Position numbers and translations under genes: made by a program
Assembly: GCA_900538355.1 (NCBI GenBank)
Contig: UPXS01000016.1
Span: forward strand, 1-43,768
From: an uncultured Veillonella sp.
GTDB taxonomy: Bacteria > Bacillota > Negativicutes > Veillonellales > Veillonellaceae
Direction of reading: 5' to 3'
DNA length: 43,768 bases
In this document: positions 15,836-25,505 of the stretch, piece by piece
Numbering within the stretch: the first letter of the stretch is position 1
How the letters are laid out: every line of letters starts with the position of its first letter
The notes under the pieces: generated by a model
What the model saw: the letters and a program-made list of their open reading frames with translations, nothing else
Told to the model about the DNA's origin: nothing
Database searches by the model: none

Positions 15836-17782
15836 ATGGGAGACACAAAAAAAACGTATTATATTACGACACCAATTTATTATCCAAGTGCTAAGTTGCA
15901 CATTGGTCATACCTATTGTACATCTGTAGCTGATACAATTGCGCGCTTTAAACGCTTAGCTGGTTATGATGTACGTTTCTTGACTGGTTCTGATGAACAC
16001 GGTCAAAAAATTCAACGCGCTGCAGAAGCACAAGGTATTACACCTCTTGAATATACTACAAATATCGTAAACGGCTTTAAAGCATTGTGGGAAAAAATGC
16101 ATATTTCCAACGATGACTTCATTCGTACTACAGATGAACGCCATGAGAAAGTAGTACAAGAGCTGTTCACTAAAGCGTATGAAAAAGGTGATATTTACAA
16201 GGCTGAGTATGAAGGTTGGTATTGTACACCTTGTGAAACATTCTGGACTGAGCAAAAGCTAGGTGAAAATCATACATGCCCAGATTGTGGCCGTCCTGTA
16301 GAGAAGGTTAAAGAAGAAAGTTACTTCTTTAAGCTCGCTAAATATACAGACCAATGGTTGAAATTTATTGAAGAGAACCCTGATTTTATTCAACCTGAAT
16401 CTCGTCGTAATGAGATGATTCAATTCGTAAAACAAGGTCTTGAAGATTTAGCTGTATCTCGTACATCCTTTGACTGGGGTATTAAGGTACCATTTGATTC
16501 TAAACATGTCGTGTATGTTTGGTTTGATGCGTTAGTAAACTATATTAGTGCACTTTCTCCATTTGATGGTGATGGTGAATTATATAAAAAATACTGGCCA
16601 GCAGATCTTCACTTAGTAGGTAAAGAGATTGTACGTTTCCATACAATTATTTGGCCTATGATGCTCATGAGTCTTGAGTTGCCATTACCTAAAAAGGTAT
16701 TTGGCCACGGTTGGATGATCGTTGATGGCACAAAAATGAGTAAATCCTTAGGCAATGTTATCGATCCTATTCCATTGATTGATACATATGGGGCAGACTC
16801 CTTGCGTTACTATTTATTGAGTGAAATTACACTTGGTAATGATGGTAACTTTACATTACCTAACTTTGTGACAAAAATTAATGCAGATTTATCTAACGAT
16901 TTGGGTAACTTATTGAACCGTACCATTGCGATGATTGAAAAATACCATGGTGGTGTGATTACAAAATGTGATGATATGGACGATTTGGACCGCGATGTAT
17001 CCACATTAGCTGTTCAAACTGCAAAAGATTTTGAAGCGGCTATGGAAAATATGGAGCTTAATAAAGCGATTAAATCCGTATGGGCCTTTATTGGTCGCAT
17101 GAATAAATATATTGATGAAACAATGCCTTGGGTATTGGCTAAATCTGAAGATGCTCATGACAAAGCACGCTTGCAATCTGCTATGTATCATTTAGCAGAA
17201 GCATTGCGTATTATTGCAATCTTAGTAAGTCCTGTTATCCCTGTAGGTGCTCCAAAAATCTGGGACCAATTAGGCCTTGCAGGCTTTACAGATGCTACTC
17301 TTGAGGATGCAAAAGTTTGGGGCTTAATTCCAACAGGTACAAAGGTTGTAAAAGGTGATCCTATTTACCCACGCTTTGAAATTCCTGAAATGGTAGAAGT
17401 TGTTGTGGAAGAGACAGTTGAAGAATCTGTAGACACATCTAATATTCCACCATTAAAAGAAAACATTACGTACGATGATTTTGAAAAATTAGATCTTCGT
17501 GTAGCAAAAGTTGTAAGCTGTGAAAAGGTTCCTAAGTCCAAGAAATTATTGAAATTCGTATTGGATATCGGTATTGAAGAACGCACAGTATTAAGCGGTA
17601 TCTCTCAATATTATGAACCAGAAATTATGGTTGGTAAAAAGGTAATTTACTTGGCTAACTTAGCTCCTAAGAAGATGATGGGCATCGAGTCTTATGGCAT
17701 GATCTTGTCTGCATCTGACTGGGAAGAACATTTAGAGGTAACAAATATCGAATCTTTACCAGCAGGAAGTGTGGTTAAATAA
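15836..17782 (+). CDS. metG: methionyl-tRNA synthetase
   Basis: A 648-aa class I synthetase. It has the HIGH motif at residues 22-25 (KLHIGHTY), a zinc knuckle with two CxxC pairs (YCTPC and HTCPDCGRP, about 130-150), the KMSKS loop at 300-304, an anticodon-binding helical domain, and an appended C-terminal EMAP-like tRNA-binding domain (about 545-648: FEKLDLRVAKVVSCEKVPKS). That domain mediates dimer formation in related enzymes. A strong AGAAGGAGG precedes the ATG. It is 34 nt after rsmI and overlaps tatD by one base. There is no space for a T-box leader immediately upstream. Confidence 0.97.
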   Translation: MGDTKKTYYITTPIYYPSAKLHIGHTYCTSVADTIARFKRLAGYDVRFLTGSDEHGQKIQRAAEAQGITPLEYTTNIVNGFKALWEKMHISNDDFIRTTDERHEKVVQELFTKAYEKGDIYKAEYEGWYCTPCETFWTEQKLGENHTCPDCGRPVEKVKEESYFFKLAKYTDQWLKFIEENPDFIQPESRRNEMIQFVKQGLEDLAVSRTSFDWGIKVPFDSKHVVYVWFDALVNYISALSPFDGDGELYKKYWPADLHLVGKEIVRFHTIIWPMMLMSLELPLPKKVFGHGWMIVDGTKMSKSLGNVIDPIPLIDTYGADSLRYYLLSEITLGNDGNFTLPNFVTKINADLSNDLGNLLNRTIAMIEKYHGGVITKCDDMDDLDRDVSTLAVQTAKDFEAAMENMELNKAIKSVWAFIGRMNKYIDETMPWVLAKSEDAHDKARLQSAMYHLAEALRIIAILVSPVIPVGAPKIWDQLGLAGFTDATLEDAKVWGLIPTGTKVVKGDPIYPRFEIPEMVEVVVEETVEESVDTSNIPPLKENITYDDFEKLDLRVAKVVSCEKVPKSKKLLKFVLDIGIEERTVLSGISQYYEPEIMVGKKVIYLANLAPKKMMGIESYGMILSASDWEEHLEVTNIESLPAGSVVK

Positions 17783-18552
17783 TGAAACTCTTTGATACAC
17801 ATGCTCATGTGAATGACGGCCGTTTCAGTAATGACCGTGATGAGATGTTACAAGCTTGCTTTGATGCAGGTGTAGAATACATTATGATTCCTGGTGTAGA
17901 CCGCAGTACAGTTGAATCTGGGTTAGCCTTGGCAAAACAGTACGACCGTCTTTATGCTGCAGTAGGTACACATCCTCATGAGTCTAAAGATTTTACAGAG
18001 GAAGACTATGAGTTCTATAAGGAACAAGCACTCAATAACGATAAGGTACGCGCTATCGGTGAAATCGGTTTAGATTACTACTATGATTTCTCTGATCGTG
18101 AAACGCAAAGACGCGTATTCATTCGTCAGTTGGAGTTGGCTCGTGAAGTAGATTTGCCTATTATTATTCATGACCGCGATGCACATGGCGATATTATGAA
18201 TATCTTGCGCAATGAGGGTAAGGATAATTGGGGTATTTTCCACTGTTATTCTGGTAGCTGGGAAATGGCAAAAGAAGCTATTAAATTAGGGTTCTACATA
18301 TCCTTTGCTGGCCCTGTAGTATTCCCTAAATCTACAAACCTTAAAGAAGTGGCTAAACAAGTACCATTAGATCGAATTCTTATTGAAACAGACTCACCAT
18401 ATTTGACACCACCACCATTTAGAGGCCGTCGCAATGACCCAAGCAAGACTCAGTTTGTAGCAGAGGAAATTGCTGGCCTTAAAGGTATGGATGTAGATGA
18501 GTTCTGTGAGATTACCTATAATAATGGTAAACGTGTATTTGGTATTGAATAA
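17782..18552 (+). CDS. tatD: TatD-family metal-dependent DNase
   Basis: A 256-aa TIM-barrel hydrolase with the complete metal site of TatD: HxH in FDTHAHVND, Glu in GEIGLDYYYDFS, His in IIHDRDAH, His in FHCYSG, and Asp in ETDSPYLTPPPFRG. Family members are 3'-5' exonucleases acting on single-stranded DNA or RNA and on damaged ends. The ATG shares its A with the metG stop codon, so the two are translated together (metS-yabD in Bacillus). The terminator at 18663-18700 ends this unit. Confidence 0.93.
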   Translation: MKLFDTHAHVNDGRFSNDRDEMLQACFDAGVEYIMIPGVDRSTVESGLALAKQYDRLYAAVGTHPHESKDFTEEDYEFYKEQALNNDKVRAIGEIGLDYYYDFSDRETQRRVFIRQLELAREVDLPIIIHDRDAHGDIMNILRNEGKDNWGIFHCYSGSWEMAKEAIKLGFYISFAGPVVFPKSTNLKEVAKQVPLDRILIETDSPYLTPPPFRGRRNDPSKTQFVAEEIAGLKGMDVDEFCEITYNNGKRVFGIE

Positions 18553-18662
18553 TTTTGATGTTAGTCAATATAAATGCTGATAAATAAAATATTGTAAACG
18601 TCTAATGGCATTGTTCTAATTCTTAGGATATCTATTCAGAATCATTAGAATCATACATTATG

Positions 18663-18700
18663 AAACGCGATTCTCCCTTAGCGGTGAGAATCGCGTTTTT
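18663..18700 (+). terminator. terminator after tatD
   Basis: A 13-bp perfect stem AAACGCGATTCTC/GAGAATCGCGTTT followed by T; it closes the holB-to-tatD unit. A TATACT at 18707-18712 just after it may be the -10 element for the polyphosphate operon. Confidence 0.85.
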
Positions 18701-18755
18701 CTATGGTATACTAAAGTATATTCATACTGAACTATAGTAAGTCGAGGTTAGTAGC

Positions 18756-20303
18756 ATGAAACGTATTGCATTTATAGATTTAGGATCCAACTCCGTTCGT
18801 TTTGTTATCTATGAGATTTCTAAGACCGGTAGTTATCGTCTCATATATCAAGAAAAAGAGAGTGTCCGCTTAAGTGAAAATATGTGGGGCACTCATGAGT
18901 TAACAAAAGAGGCAATGGAGCGCTCTCTGCGTGCTCTAAAAGGCTTTGTTCATATGGCTGACGCTATGGAGGTAGATACCATAAAAGCTGTTGCTACGGC
19001 TGCAGTACGTCTAGCTAAAAATGGGAATGCTTTTATTAAAGCCGTAAAAGAACGAACAGGTCTAGATTTAGAATGTATTGCTGGAGAAGAAGAGGCTCGC
19101 CTTGGATTCCTTGGGGTTATCAATACGATTGGTCTTAAAGATTTTATTATCTTTGACCTCGGCGGTGCTAGTACGGAGGTAACGCTAGTAAAAAATAGAC
19201 ATATTGTGAAAGCTGTCAGTCTACCTATAGGGGCACTTACCTTAACAGGAACCTATCAAAAGGGAGATGAGTATACCCCTAAAGAACTAGAAAAAATGAC
19301 GAAGGCCGTAAAGAAAACCATTAAGGAACATTCATGGCTTCATAATGTGAAACTTCCTCTATTAGGTATTGGCGGTACAGCTCGTAATATCGCGAAAATA
19401 GATCAACGTAAGCTATCATATCCAATTACAAAACTACATAACTATGAGTTACCATATCATAGATTTCATGAAATCTTAGAAGATGTAAAAGGTAAATCCT
19501 TAGAGGCCCGTAAAAAAATAAGTGGCCTATCATCTGAGCGTGCCGACATAATTATTGCAGGACTTACTATTGTGGATGAGCTTTTTAATTATGTTAATAC
19601 AAAGACTCTTGTTGTGGGCGGTTGTGGATTGCGTGAAGGTTTGTTTTACGATTATTATGGAAATCATTATTTAGGTGGACAGAATATTATTGATGATATT
19701 CTAGTTCATTCTGCAGAGAATGTACTATTAGGTATGACAAAGCATGAGCTCGTGCATGCCAAGTATATTACAAAATTAGCCACTACTTTATATGATGCAT
19801 TAGAACCACTCCATAAGGCAGATAAGAATTTTAGACGATGTTTGATTGCAGCGGGGTTGTTGCATGATATAGGTAAACGAGTTAATTATTATAGTCATGC
19901 TCGTCATGGCTGCTATATGCTCGTCAATAGTAATTTATATGGGATTTCTCATGTTGAACAGGCGTTTAGTGCATTCTTAGTCATGAATTCTCATGGGTTG
20001 ACGCCAAAGGAATATAAGAATTTCTTATATGGTAAATTGTTAGATCAAGAACAACAAGTATTGGGTCAAAAGCTTTCTATTATTTTAGCGATTGCAGAGG
20101 CTCTTGATGAAAGCCATGAACAATTTATCAAACAGTTAGAGGTAAATATTAAATACACTAGTGTAGTCATAAAAGTGTTCTATTTAGAAGGACGCGATGT
20201 GAGTGTCACTAGAACGGCTGTAGAAAAACTTTCAAAATCATTCAAAAAAGAATTCAAGAAATCCTTAGAAATAGAATGGCATGAATCTCGTAAGGAGGCA
20301 TAA
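18756..20303 (+). CDS. ppx: exopolyphosphatase/pppGpp phosphohydrolase (Ppx/GppA) with HD-type C-terminus
   Basis: A 515-aa protein of the sugar-kinase/Hsp70 ATPase fold that degrades polyphosphate and may act on pppGpp. N-terminal signatures are intact: FIDLGSNSVRFVIYE (phosphate 1), AVATAAVRLAKNG, AGEEEARLGF (109-118, catalytic glutamates) and IFDLGGASTEVTLV (132-145, phosphate 2), then GIGGTARNIAK. The C-terminal part (about 360-480) carries an HD-like signature AAGLLHDIGKRVNYYSHARH. It is the first gene of an operon with a second Ppx-like protein and ppk1, so synthesis and breakdown of polyphosphate are encoded together. ATG is preceded by a weak GTCGAGG site. Confidence 0.9.
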   Translation: MKRIAFIDLGSNSVRFVIYEISKTGSYRLIYQEKESVRLSENMWGTHELTKEAMERSLRALKGFVHMADAMEVDTIKAVATAAVRLAKNGNAFIKAVKERTGLDLECIAGEEEARLGFLGVINTIGLKDFIIFDLGGASTEVTLVKNRHIVKAVSLPIGALTLTGTYQKGDEYTPKELEKMTKAVKKTIKEHSWLHNVKLPLLGIGGTARNIAKIDQRKLSYPITKLHNYELPYHRFHEILEDVKGKSLEARKKISGLSSERADIIIAGLTIVDELFNYVNTKTLVVGGCGLREGLFYDYYGNHYLGGQNIIDDILVHSAENVLLGMTKHELVHAKYITKLATTLYDALEPLHKADKNFRRCLIAAGLLHDIGKRVNYYSHARHGCYMLVNSNLYGISHVEQAFSAFLVMNSHGLTPKEYKNFLYGKLLDQEQQVLGQKLSIILAIAEALDESHEQFIKQLEVNIKYTSVVIKVFYLEGRDVSVTRTAVEKLSKSFKKEFKKSLEIEWHESRKEA

Positions 20304-21868
20304 TGGCATTACCAAAAACATTACGATATGCAGTACTACATGTGGGATCCAGTAGCATGAGTATTACCATATTAGAATATAAAGGCATAGACGATGTACG
20401 TGTTATCGATTATGCGGCGAGAGAAGTAACCTTTGGGGAGGAATTATTTCAAACATCTCGCTTGAGCTTTAAAACAATTGAAGAAATCTGTCATATTTTA
20501 AAAGGTTATAAGCAATTAATGGCAGATTATGGCGTGAGTCGTTCTAAATTATATGGTACGACAGTAATAAGTGAAGCTGCTAATCGTCGTAGTATTCTAG
20601 ATCAAATCTACATTCAAACGGGGATGCGCGTTGAGGTCATCGATATGCCGAAAGAGGTATATTACAAATATGCTTTGTTATATTACAAGATGACGCATCA
20701 ATATAAACTGACCGATCCTTCTAAGGCAACATTATTCTTGGATATCACATCTGGAGGGGTAGGCTTAACAGTTTGGCGTGGTGAGAATTTGCTGTTCCAA
20801 CGCAATATGCATAGCGGGTCTTTACGGGTTATGGAGTCATTTAATCGAAATCAACGATCTTCCATATCATTCCCAAGGGCTATTACAGAATACTTACACC
20901 GTATGATTGGTCCCCTTCGTGAAGAATTACAAACCTATAATATTGATAGTATCGTCTTATCTGGTGATGAGGCGCAATATATGACTCATTTAATGGGGCA
21001 AGAAAATAATAAAGAAGATATTATTACTATTGAGCCAGAACGATTTAAAGGGCTTATCAATTCCTTTGATGGTGTGACAGCTACTAAGTTGATGAATCGT
21101 TATAAATTACCTGAATATAAGGCGAATATTTTAATGCCTACCATGATTCTATTTAATGAAATCATTACGGCTATAGAGCCTAAATCATTAATTTTCAGTA
21201 GCTTTTCATTCTCTCAAGGCATTAGTTGGTTCTACGGTGTGGAAACCGAGAATAATCCATTTATGTATCAATTGCGCGAACAAAATGCACAGTTAGCACG
21301 TGCTGTTGCCGCAAGATATCATACTGACCGAATTCATGATGCGGAGGTAGAGAAATTTAGCTCTTTATTCTGTAAAGCATTGCGACATAAAGGATTACCA
21401 GAGCGGTGGGGCTATCTATGTCGTATCGCAGCTATCCTTTGCTCTGTCGGTAAGTTTGTGAATTTACGAAATCATGGGGAGCATGCGTATCATATTGTAA
21501 TGGGGACCGATATATTTGGGCTTTCAGAAGAAGAAAAACAAGTAGTTGCTAATGTTGTATATTACCACTACAAGGGAACGCCAAATGATGACGATGCATA
21601 TTTCAATGCATTAACAGAGTTACAAAAAATTCAAGTTACCAAGCTGGTAGCTATCATTAGGGTCGCTTGTGCACTAGATGCGGGGAGTAACCAAAAAATC
21701 TCTGAAGTAACATTAGAAGAACGAGATAATGTACTATATGTATTCTGTCGTACTAATGAGGACATTTCATTAGAATGGTGGACCTTTGACCGTGATTCGG
21801 AATACTTTACAGAGGTATTTGGTATGGAAATTGTACTAGTAAGGGGAGGGGATCGTCATGTTCAGTAA
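20303..21868 (+). CDS. degenerate Ppx/GppA-like protein
   Basis: A 521-aa protein aligned end to end with the preceding Ppx/GppA but with worn key motifs. The first phosphate loop is AVLHVGSSSMSITIL (the usual DLGSNS is HVGSSS). The GEEEAR segment is MPKEVYYK (115-122), keeping one Glu (118) but losing the Arg. DLGGAST is DITSGGVG (147-154). In the C-terminal domain, LLHDIGK has become ILCSVGK, so the His-Asp pair is gone. It therefore looks like a non-catalytic or changed paralogue, possibly a partner or sensor for Ppx or Ppk. It overlaps the ppx stop by one base and ppk by 11 nt, so it is translated with them and is kept in frame over its full length. Confidence 0.75.
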   Translation: MALPKTLRYAVLHVGSSSMSITILEYKGIDDVRVIDYAAREVTFGEELFQTSRLSFKTIEEICHILKGYKQLMADYGVSRSKLYGTTVISEAANRRSILDQIYIQTGMRVEVIDMPKEVYYKYALLYYKMTHQYKLTDPSKATLFLDITSGGVGLTVWRGENLLFQRNMHSGSLRVMESFNRNQRSSISFPRAITEYLHRMIGPLREELQTYNIDSIVLSGDEAQYMTHLMGQENNKEDIITIEPERFKGLINSFDGVTATKLMNRYKLPEYKANILMPTMILFNEIITAIEPKSLIFSSFSFSQGISWFYGVETENNPFMYQLREQNAQLARAVAARYHTDRIHDAEVEKFSSLFCKALRHKGLPERWGYLCRIAAILCSVGKFVNLRNHGEHAYHIVMGTDIFGLSEEEKQVVANVVYYHYKGTPNDDDAYFNALTELQKIQVTKLVAIIRVACALDAGSNQKISEVTLEERDNVLYVFCRTNEDISLEWWTFDRDSEYFTEVFGMEIVLVRGGDRHVQ

Positions 21869-23975
21869 TGCAAAGTATTATTTTAACCGTGAATTATCTT
21901 GGTTAAAGTTTAATCAACGCGTTTTATTAGAGTCTATTGATACCAATACTCCTTTATTAGAACGACTACGATTTATTGCTATTGCTAGCTCTAATTTAGA
22001 TGAGTTCTTTATGATTCGTGTGGCTGGATTACGTCACCAAGTGGTCAATGGTATTGTTAAGTACGATGCGGCTCATATGGATGCTAAGGCGCAGTTAAAG
22101 GCTATTGATGAGTCTGTACAGCGCCTCGTATCGATGCAAAGTACATATCTAAAGAATGTATTGTGTGAATTAGAATCTTATGGATTCTATTTTACCTATC
22201 CTGATCAGTTAGACGTAAAATCTAAGGCTTGGCTACGGCACTATTTTGAAGAAAATATCTACCCTGTTGTAACGCCCCTAGCCGTTGACTCTGGTCATCC
22301 ATTTCCATTTTTAACAAATCATACCATCAATGCTATTGTACGCATTTTTCAAGTATTGCCAGATGGTACAAAAGATTATAAAATCGCCATCTTACCAATT
22401 CCTTCTGTACTAAATCGTATCATTGAAATACCTAGCCGTAGTAATAAAGAGCATCGCTTTGTATATTTGGAAGACGTGATTACCTATTATGCTATCCAAT
22501 TTTTCCAAGGTTATGGTATTGAAGATTTTATGGTATTCCGTATAACTCGTGATGCGGACTTGGAAATCGATGAAGAAGAAGCAACAGATTTGCTTTCTGA
22601 GGTAGAAGCATCTTTGCGTCGTCGACGTCGTGGTGATGCGGTACGATTAGAGGTTTGTGGTGATGTAAAGGATAATCTGTTAGACTTTGTACTCACCAGT
22701 GTTGAATTAGAGCCAAAGGATGTATATCGTATAGATGGTCATCTTGATTGTCGTATGTATTTTGATTTCTGTAACTATCCAGGTCTAGATCATCTTCGTT
22801 ATGCTCCATTTGAACCTAAACTTCCTAGTGAATTAGTAGATCATGAAGGGGAAAGTCTATTCTCTGTCATTGGAAAGCAAGACTTATTTGTTCACCATCC
22901 CTTTGAATCTTTTACGGTTGTAGAACAATTTATAGCACAAGCAGCTACGGATCCAGATGTATTGGCTATTAAACAAACTTTATATCGCGTCAGCGGCGAT
23001 TCGCCTATTATAGCTTCGCTCATAAAAGCGGCCGATAATGGCAAGCAAGTAACCGTACTTATGGAGGTTAAAGCGCGGTTTGATGAAGAAAATAATATTC
23101 ATATGGCACGCCGCCTAGAAAAGGCTGGCTGTCATGTTATTTATGGTTTGAAAGGTCTTAAAACTCACTCCAAGATTACCATGGTTGTTCGTAGGGAAGA
23201 TGCCGGTATTAGACGTTATGTTCACCTAGCTACAGGTAACTATAATGGCAAGACAGCACGAATGTATACGGACTGTGGTATATTCACATGTAATGACGAA
23301 TATGGCGATGATGCATCTCGCTTCTTTAATTTAATTTCAGGCTATTCTGATCCTCCAATTTGGAATAAATTTATTGTGGCCCCTTTAAATTTGCGGGAAA
23401 AGATAATGGAATTGATTGACCGTGAAATCGAATTCGCAAAACAGGGAGAAGAGGCTTATATCATTGGCAAAATGAATTCCTTGCTTGATAAAGAAGTCAT
23501 CGCTAAACTCTATGAAGCCTCTGCTGCAGGTGTTCGCATTGATCTCATCGTTCGTGGTATCTGTACACTACGACCTGGCATTGCAGGTGTTAGTGATAAT
23601 ATTACAGTTCGCTCCATAGTAGGTCGTTTCTTGGAACATCATCGCTTATTCTATTTCCGTAATGGTGGTAATGAAAGTCTGTATTTGTCTAGCGCAGACT
23701 GGATGCCACGGAATCTAAATGAACGTGTAGAACTTATGATTCCTATTGAAGATAAAAGTCATAAGGAGCGCGTTAAAGGTATTTTAGATTTATATTTAGA
23801 AGATACCTTAAAAGCTCATATTATGAGAGCAGATGGTTCGTATCGTAAAATTAATGATAGAGAACATCCAATTTCTGCTCAAGAGGAGCTTATGAAAGAA
23901 GCTATTGCTCGAGAGTACAAGGAATCGATGACCGTTATTGAGCGTTTACAGCCAATGTTTAAAATGAATAAATGA
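21858..23975 (+). CDS. ppk1: polyphosphate kinase 1
   Basis: A 705-aa PPK1 that makes long-chain polyphosphate from ATP, reversibly. The domains in order are N (YFNRELSWLKFNQRVLLES), head, and two phospholipase-D-like catalytic domains. The autophosphorylated histidine is His437 in LKTHSKITMV, and the second catalytic histidine is His594 in LEHHRLFYF. ATP-site arginines are in the region LAIKQTLYRVSGDSPI and MEVKARFDEENNI. The length is that of typical PPK1 (about 690-720). The start lies 11 nt inside the end of the Ppx-like gene behind GGGGAGGGG. A terminator follows at 24030-24056. Confidence 0.96.
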   Translation: MFSNAKYYFNRELSWLKFNQRVLLESIDTNTPLLERLRFIAIASSNLDEFFMIRVAGLRHQVVNGIVKYDAAHMDAKAQLKAIDESVQRLVSMQSTYLKNVLCELESYGFYFTYPDQLDVKSKAWLRHYFEENIYPVVTPLAVDSGHPFPFLTNHTINAIVRIFQVLPDGTKDYKIAILPIPSVLNRIIEIPSRSNKEHRFVYLEDVITYYAIQFFQGYGIEDFMVFRITRDADLEIDEEEATDLLSEVEASLRRRRRGDAVRLEVCGDVKDNLLDFVLTSVELEPKDVYRIDGHLDCRMYFDFCNYPGLDHLRYAPFEPKLPSELVDHEGESLFSVIGKQDLFVHHPFESFTVVEQFIAQAATDPDVLAIKQTLYRVSGDSPIIASLIKAADNGKQVTVLMEVKARFDEENNIHMARRLEKAGCHVIYGLKGLKTHSKITMVVRREDAGIRRYVHLATGNYNGKTARMYTDCGIFTCNDEYGDDASRFFNLISGYSDPPIWNKFIVAPLNLREKIMELIDREIEFAKQGEEAYIIGKMNSLLDKEVIAKLYEASAAGVRIDLIVRGICTLRPGIAGVSDNITVRSIVGRFLEHHRLFYFRNGGNESLYLSSADWMPRNLNERVELMIPIEDKSHKERVKGILDLYLEDTLKAHIMRADGSYRKINDREHPISAQEELMKEAIAREYKESMTVIERLQPMFKMNK

Positions 23976-24029
23976 TGAAATTCACACATAGTGTTGAATG
24001 ATGAATTTTAATACATTTATATAATACTG

Positions 24030-24056
24030 AAAAAGCCTGTTTTTACAGGCTTTTTT
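24030..24056 (+). terminator. terminator after ppk1
   Basis: Stem AAAAGCCTGT/ACAGGCTTTT with a 4-nt loop and a T run. Confidence 0.85.
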
Positions 24057-24345
24057 ACATGTATACATATTTAAAAATGAGATAAAAATGAAGTTTTCTG
24101 ATATGTAGAAAATTTTGGTAACAATTGAAAAACACATAAAAATACAATTTATGTTATAAAAAATCCTCACATACTATATATGGTAGTGGTATCGTATATA
24201 TGTACACAATTCGGAATATATTGTATAGTATTAAAAAATATAGATATGTACGTATACAGTGGACTTTTTATAAAAATATAGAAAATGATGTTAGCGAAAA
24301 AGCAGTATTTATATAGGTTTATCTCTTATTGTTAACCTTTGGTGT

Positions 24346-24375
24346 TTGACAGGTTATATCTATCTGTAGTAGAAT
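24346..24375 (+). promoter_or_regulatory. promoter of the G5/3D protein gene
   Basis: Consensus -35 TTGACA (24346-24351) and -10 TAGAAT (24370-24375), 18-bp spacer, 27 nt before the start codon. This is a strong sigma-A type promoter. Confidence 0.75.
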
Positions 24376-24401
24376 AATTACATTACAGGAGGGATTACAA
24401 T

Positions 24402-25379
24402 ATGAGAATTCATAAGACACACAAACGATATATTTCGTCTGTTGTTGCTGGATTGATTGTAACAGCTGTAACTATGACAGGTTTTTCTTATAATGATAAA
24501 ACCGTTACCGTTATGGTAGATGGTGCAGCACACACTGTTAGAACACATTTAAATTCTAACGAAGGTATCGTACGCGATGCCGGGGTTAAATTAAATCCAA
24601 ATGATAAAGTTATTTCCAGCTCAACATCTGTTCAAAATGGTACAACATTAACTGTTGTACGTGCCATTCCAGTTTATGTAACTGTTAATGGTAAGACTAG
24701 AGCTGTTTTCACAACAGAAACAACTGCACAAGGCGTTGCTAATGAACTTGGTTTCAAAATGCCTAACTACGCTGTAGTAGGCGATGCAAATGGTTCTGTA
24801 TTAAGTGGTACACATATTACAATTGCACAAGTAACAAGTCGTTCTTTATCCACAGTAGATCAAGAGATTCCTATTCAAGTGATTCGTCAAAAAGATGATA
24901 CTATGGCTATGGGTGAAGAAGAGGTTGTTCAAGTTGGCCAACCTGGTTCAGAACGAGTGCAACGTGAAACATTATATAGTAATGGTACGGTTATTAAAAC
25001 AAATGACGTATCTAAAGTAACACAACGCGAAATGGTACCTACTATTATTAAAGAAGGTACTCGTGAAGTGACTACATCTCGTAATATTGCTGGCCGTTCA
25101 TCTCGTGCTATCGTGATGGAAGCATCTGCTTACCTTGCTGGCGATGGTGATGGTGCTGGTATTACGGCAACGGGTGTACCTGCAGTACGCGGTATTGCAG
25201 CGGTTGACCCAGATGTTATTCCATTGGGTACACGTTTATTTATCCCTGGTTACGGTGAAGCTATTGCTGCCGATACAGGCGGTGCCATTGTGGGTAACAA
25301 AATTGACCTTGTAATGGACTCTTATGGTGAGGCTATGGACTTTGGTCGCCAAGACGTTACAGTGTACGTATTGGACTAA
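24402..25379 (+). CDS. cell-wall protein with DUF348, G5 and 3D domains (YabE-like)
   Basis: A 325-aa exported protein. The N-terminus is a signal peptide or anchor (KRYISSVVAGLIVTAVTMTGFSY). Two ubiquitin-like DUF348 repeats follow (about 34-85, KTVTVMVDGAAHTVRTHLNS; about 87-145, IPVYVTVNGKTRAVFTTE), then a G5 domain (about 150-230) and a C-terminal 3D domain (about 235-325) with MEASAYLA, TATGVPAVRGIAAVDP, IPLGTRLFIPGYG, ADTGGAIVGNKIDLVMDS and FGRQDVTVYVLD. This is the layout of Bacillus YabE/YocH, related to resuscitation factors that cut or remodel peptidoglycan. The gene lies between tatD and rnmV in Bacillus too, here with the polyphosphate operon inserted before it. AGGAGGG precedes the ATG. 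Confidence 0.9.
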   Translation: MRIHKTHKRYISSVVAGLIVTAVTMTGFSYNDKTVTVMVDGAAHTVRTHLNSNEGIVRDAGVKLNPNDKVISSSTSVQNGTTLTVVRAIPVYVTVNGKTRAVFTTETTAQGVANELGFKMPNYAVVGDANGSVLSGTHITIAQVTSRSLSTVDQEIPIQVIRQKDDTMAMGEEEVVQVGQPGSERVQRETLYSNGTVIKTNDVSKVTQREMVPTIIKEGTREVTTSRNIAGRSSRAIVMEASAYLAGDGDGAGITATGVPAVRGIAAVDPDVIPLGTRLFIPGYGEAIAADTGGAIVGNKIDLVMDSYGEAMDFGRQDVTVYVLD

Positions 25380-25390
25380 TATGATGATTT

Positions 25391-25423
25391 AGAGGATATA
25401 TCTGTAAGATATATCCTCTTTTT
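25391..25423 (+). terminator. terminator after the G5/3D gene
   Basis: Perfect 13-bp stem AGAGGATATATCT/AGATATATCCTCT (25391-25403, 25407-25419), a 3-nt loop and a T run. Confidence 0.85.
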
Positions 25424-25471
25424 TATTGGACCTTCTTAGCTCAGTAAGTAAGTAATCACAATAGATATAGT

Positions 25472-25505
25472 AAAAGGACGCCTTAATCATAAGGCATCCT
25501 TTTTT
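25472..25505. terminator. bidirectional terminator, used by msrAB
   Basis: Stem AAAAGGA-GCCTTA / TAAGGC-TCCTTTT with one mismatch, A run on the left and T run on the right. On the minus strand it overlaps and follows the msrAB stop codon. Confidence 0.75.

Larger units (their letters stand above)
23976..24401. other. AT-rich intergenic gap
   Basis: It holds the ppk1 terminator (24030-24056) and the promoter of the next gene (24346-24375). The 290 bases between are very AT-rich with repeated GTATA/TATAC words and no supported reading frame on either strand; the 62-codon minus-strand frame lacks a ribosome binding site. Confidence 0.6.

Noticed and set aside
23982..24170. 62-codon minus-strand frame in the gap after ppk1
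   Set aside because: It crosses the ppk1 terminator, is hydrophobic only because of AT-rich codons, and lacks a ribosome binding site.
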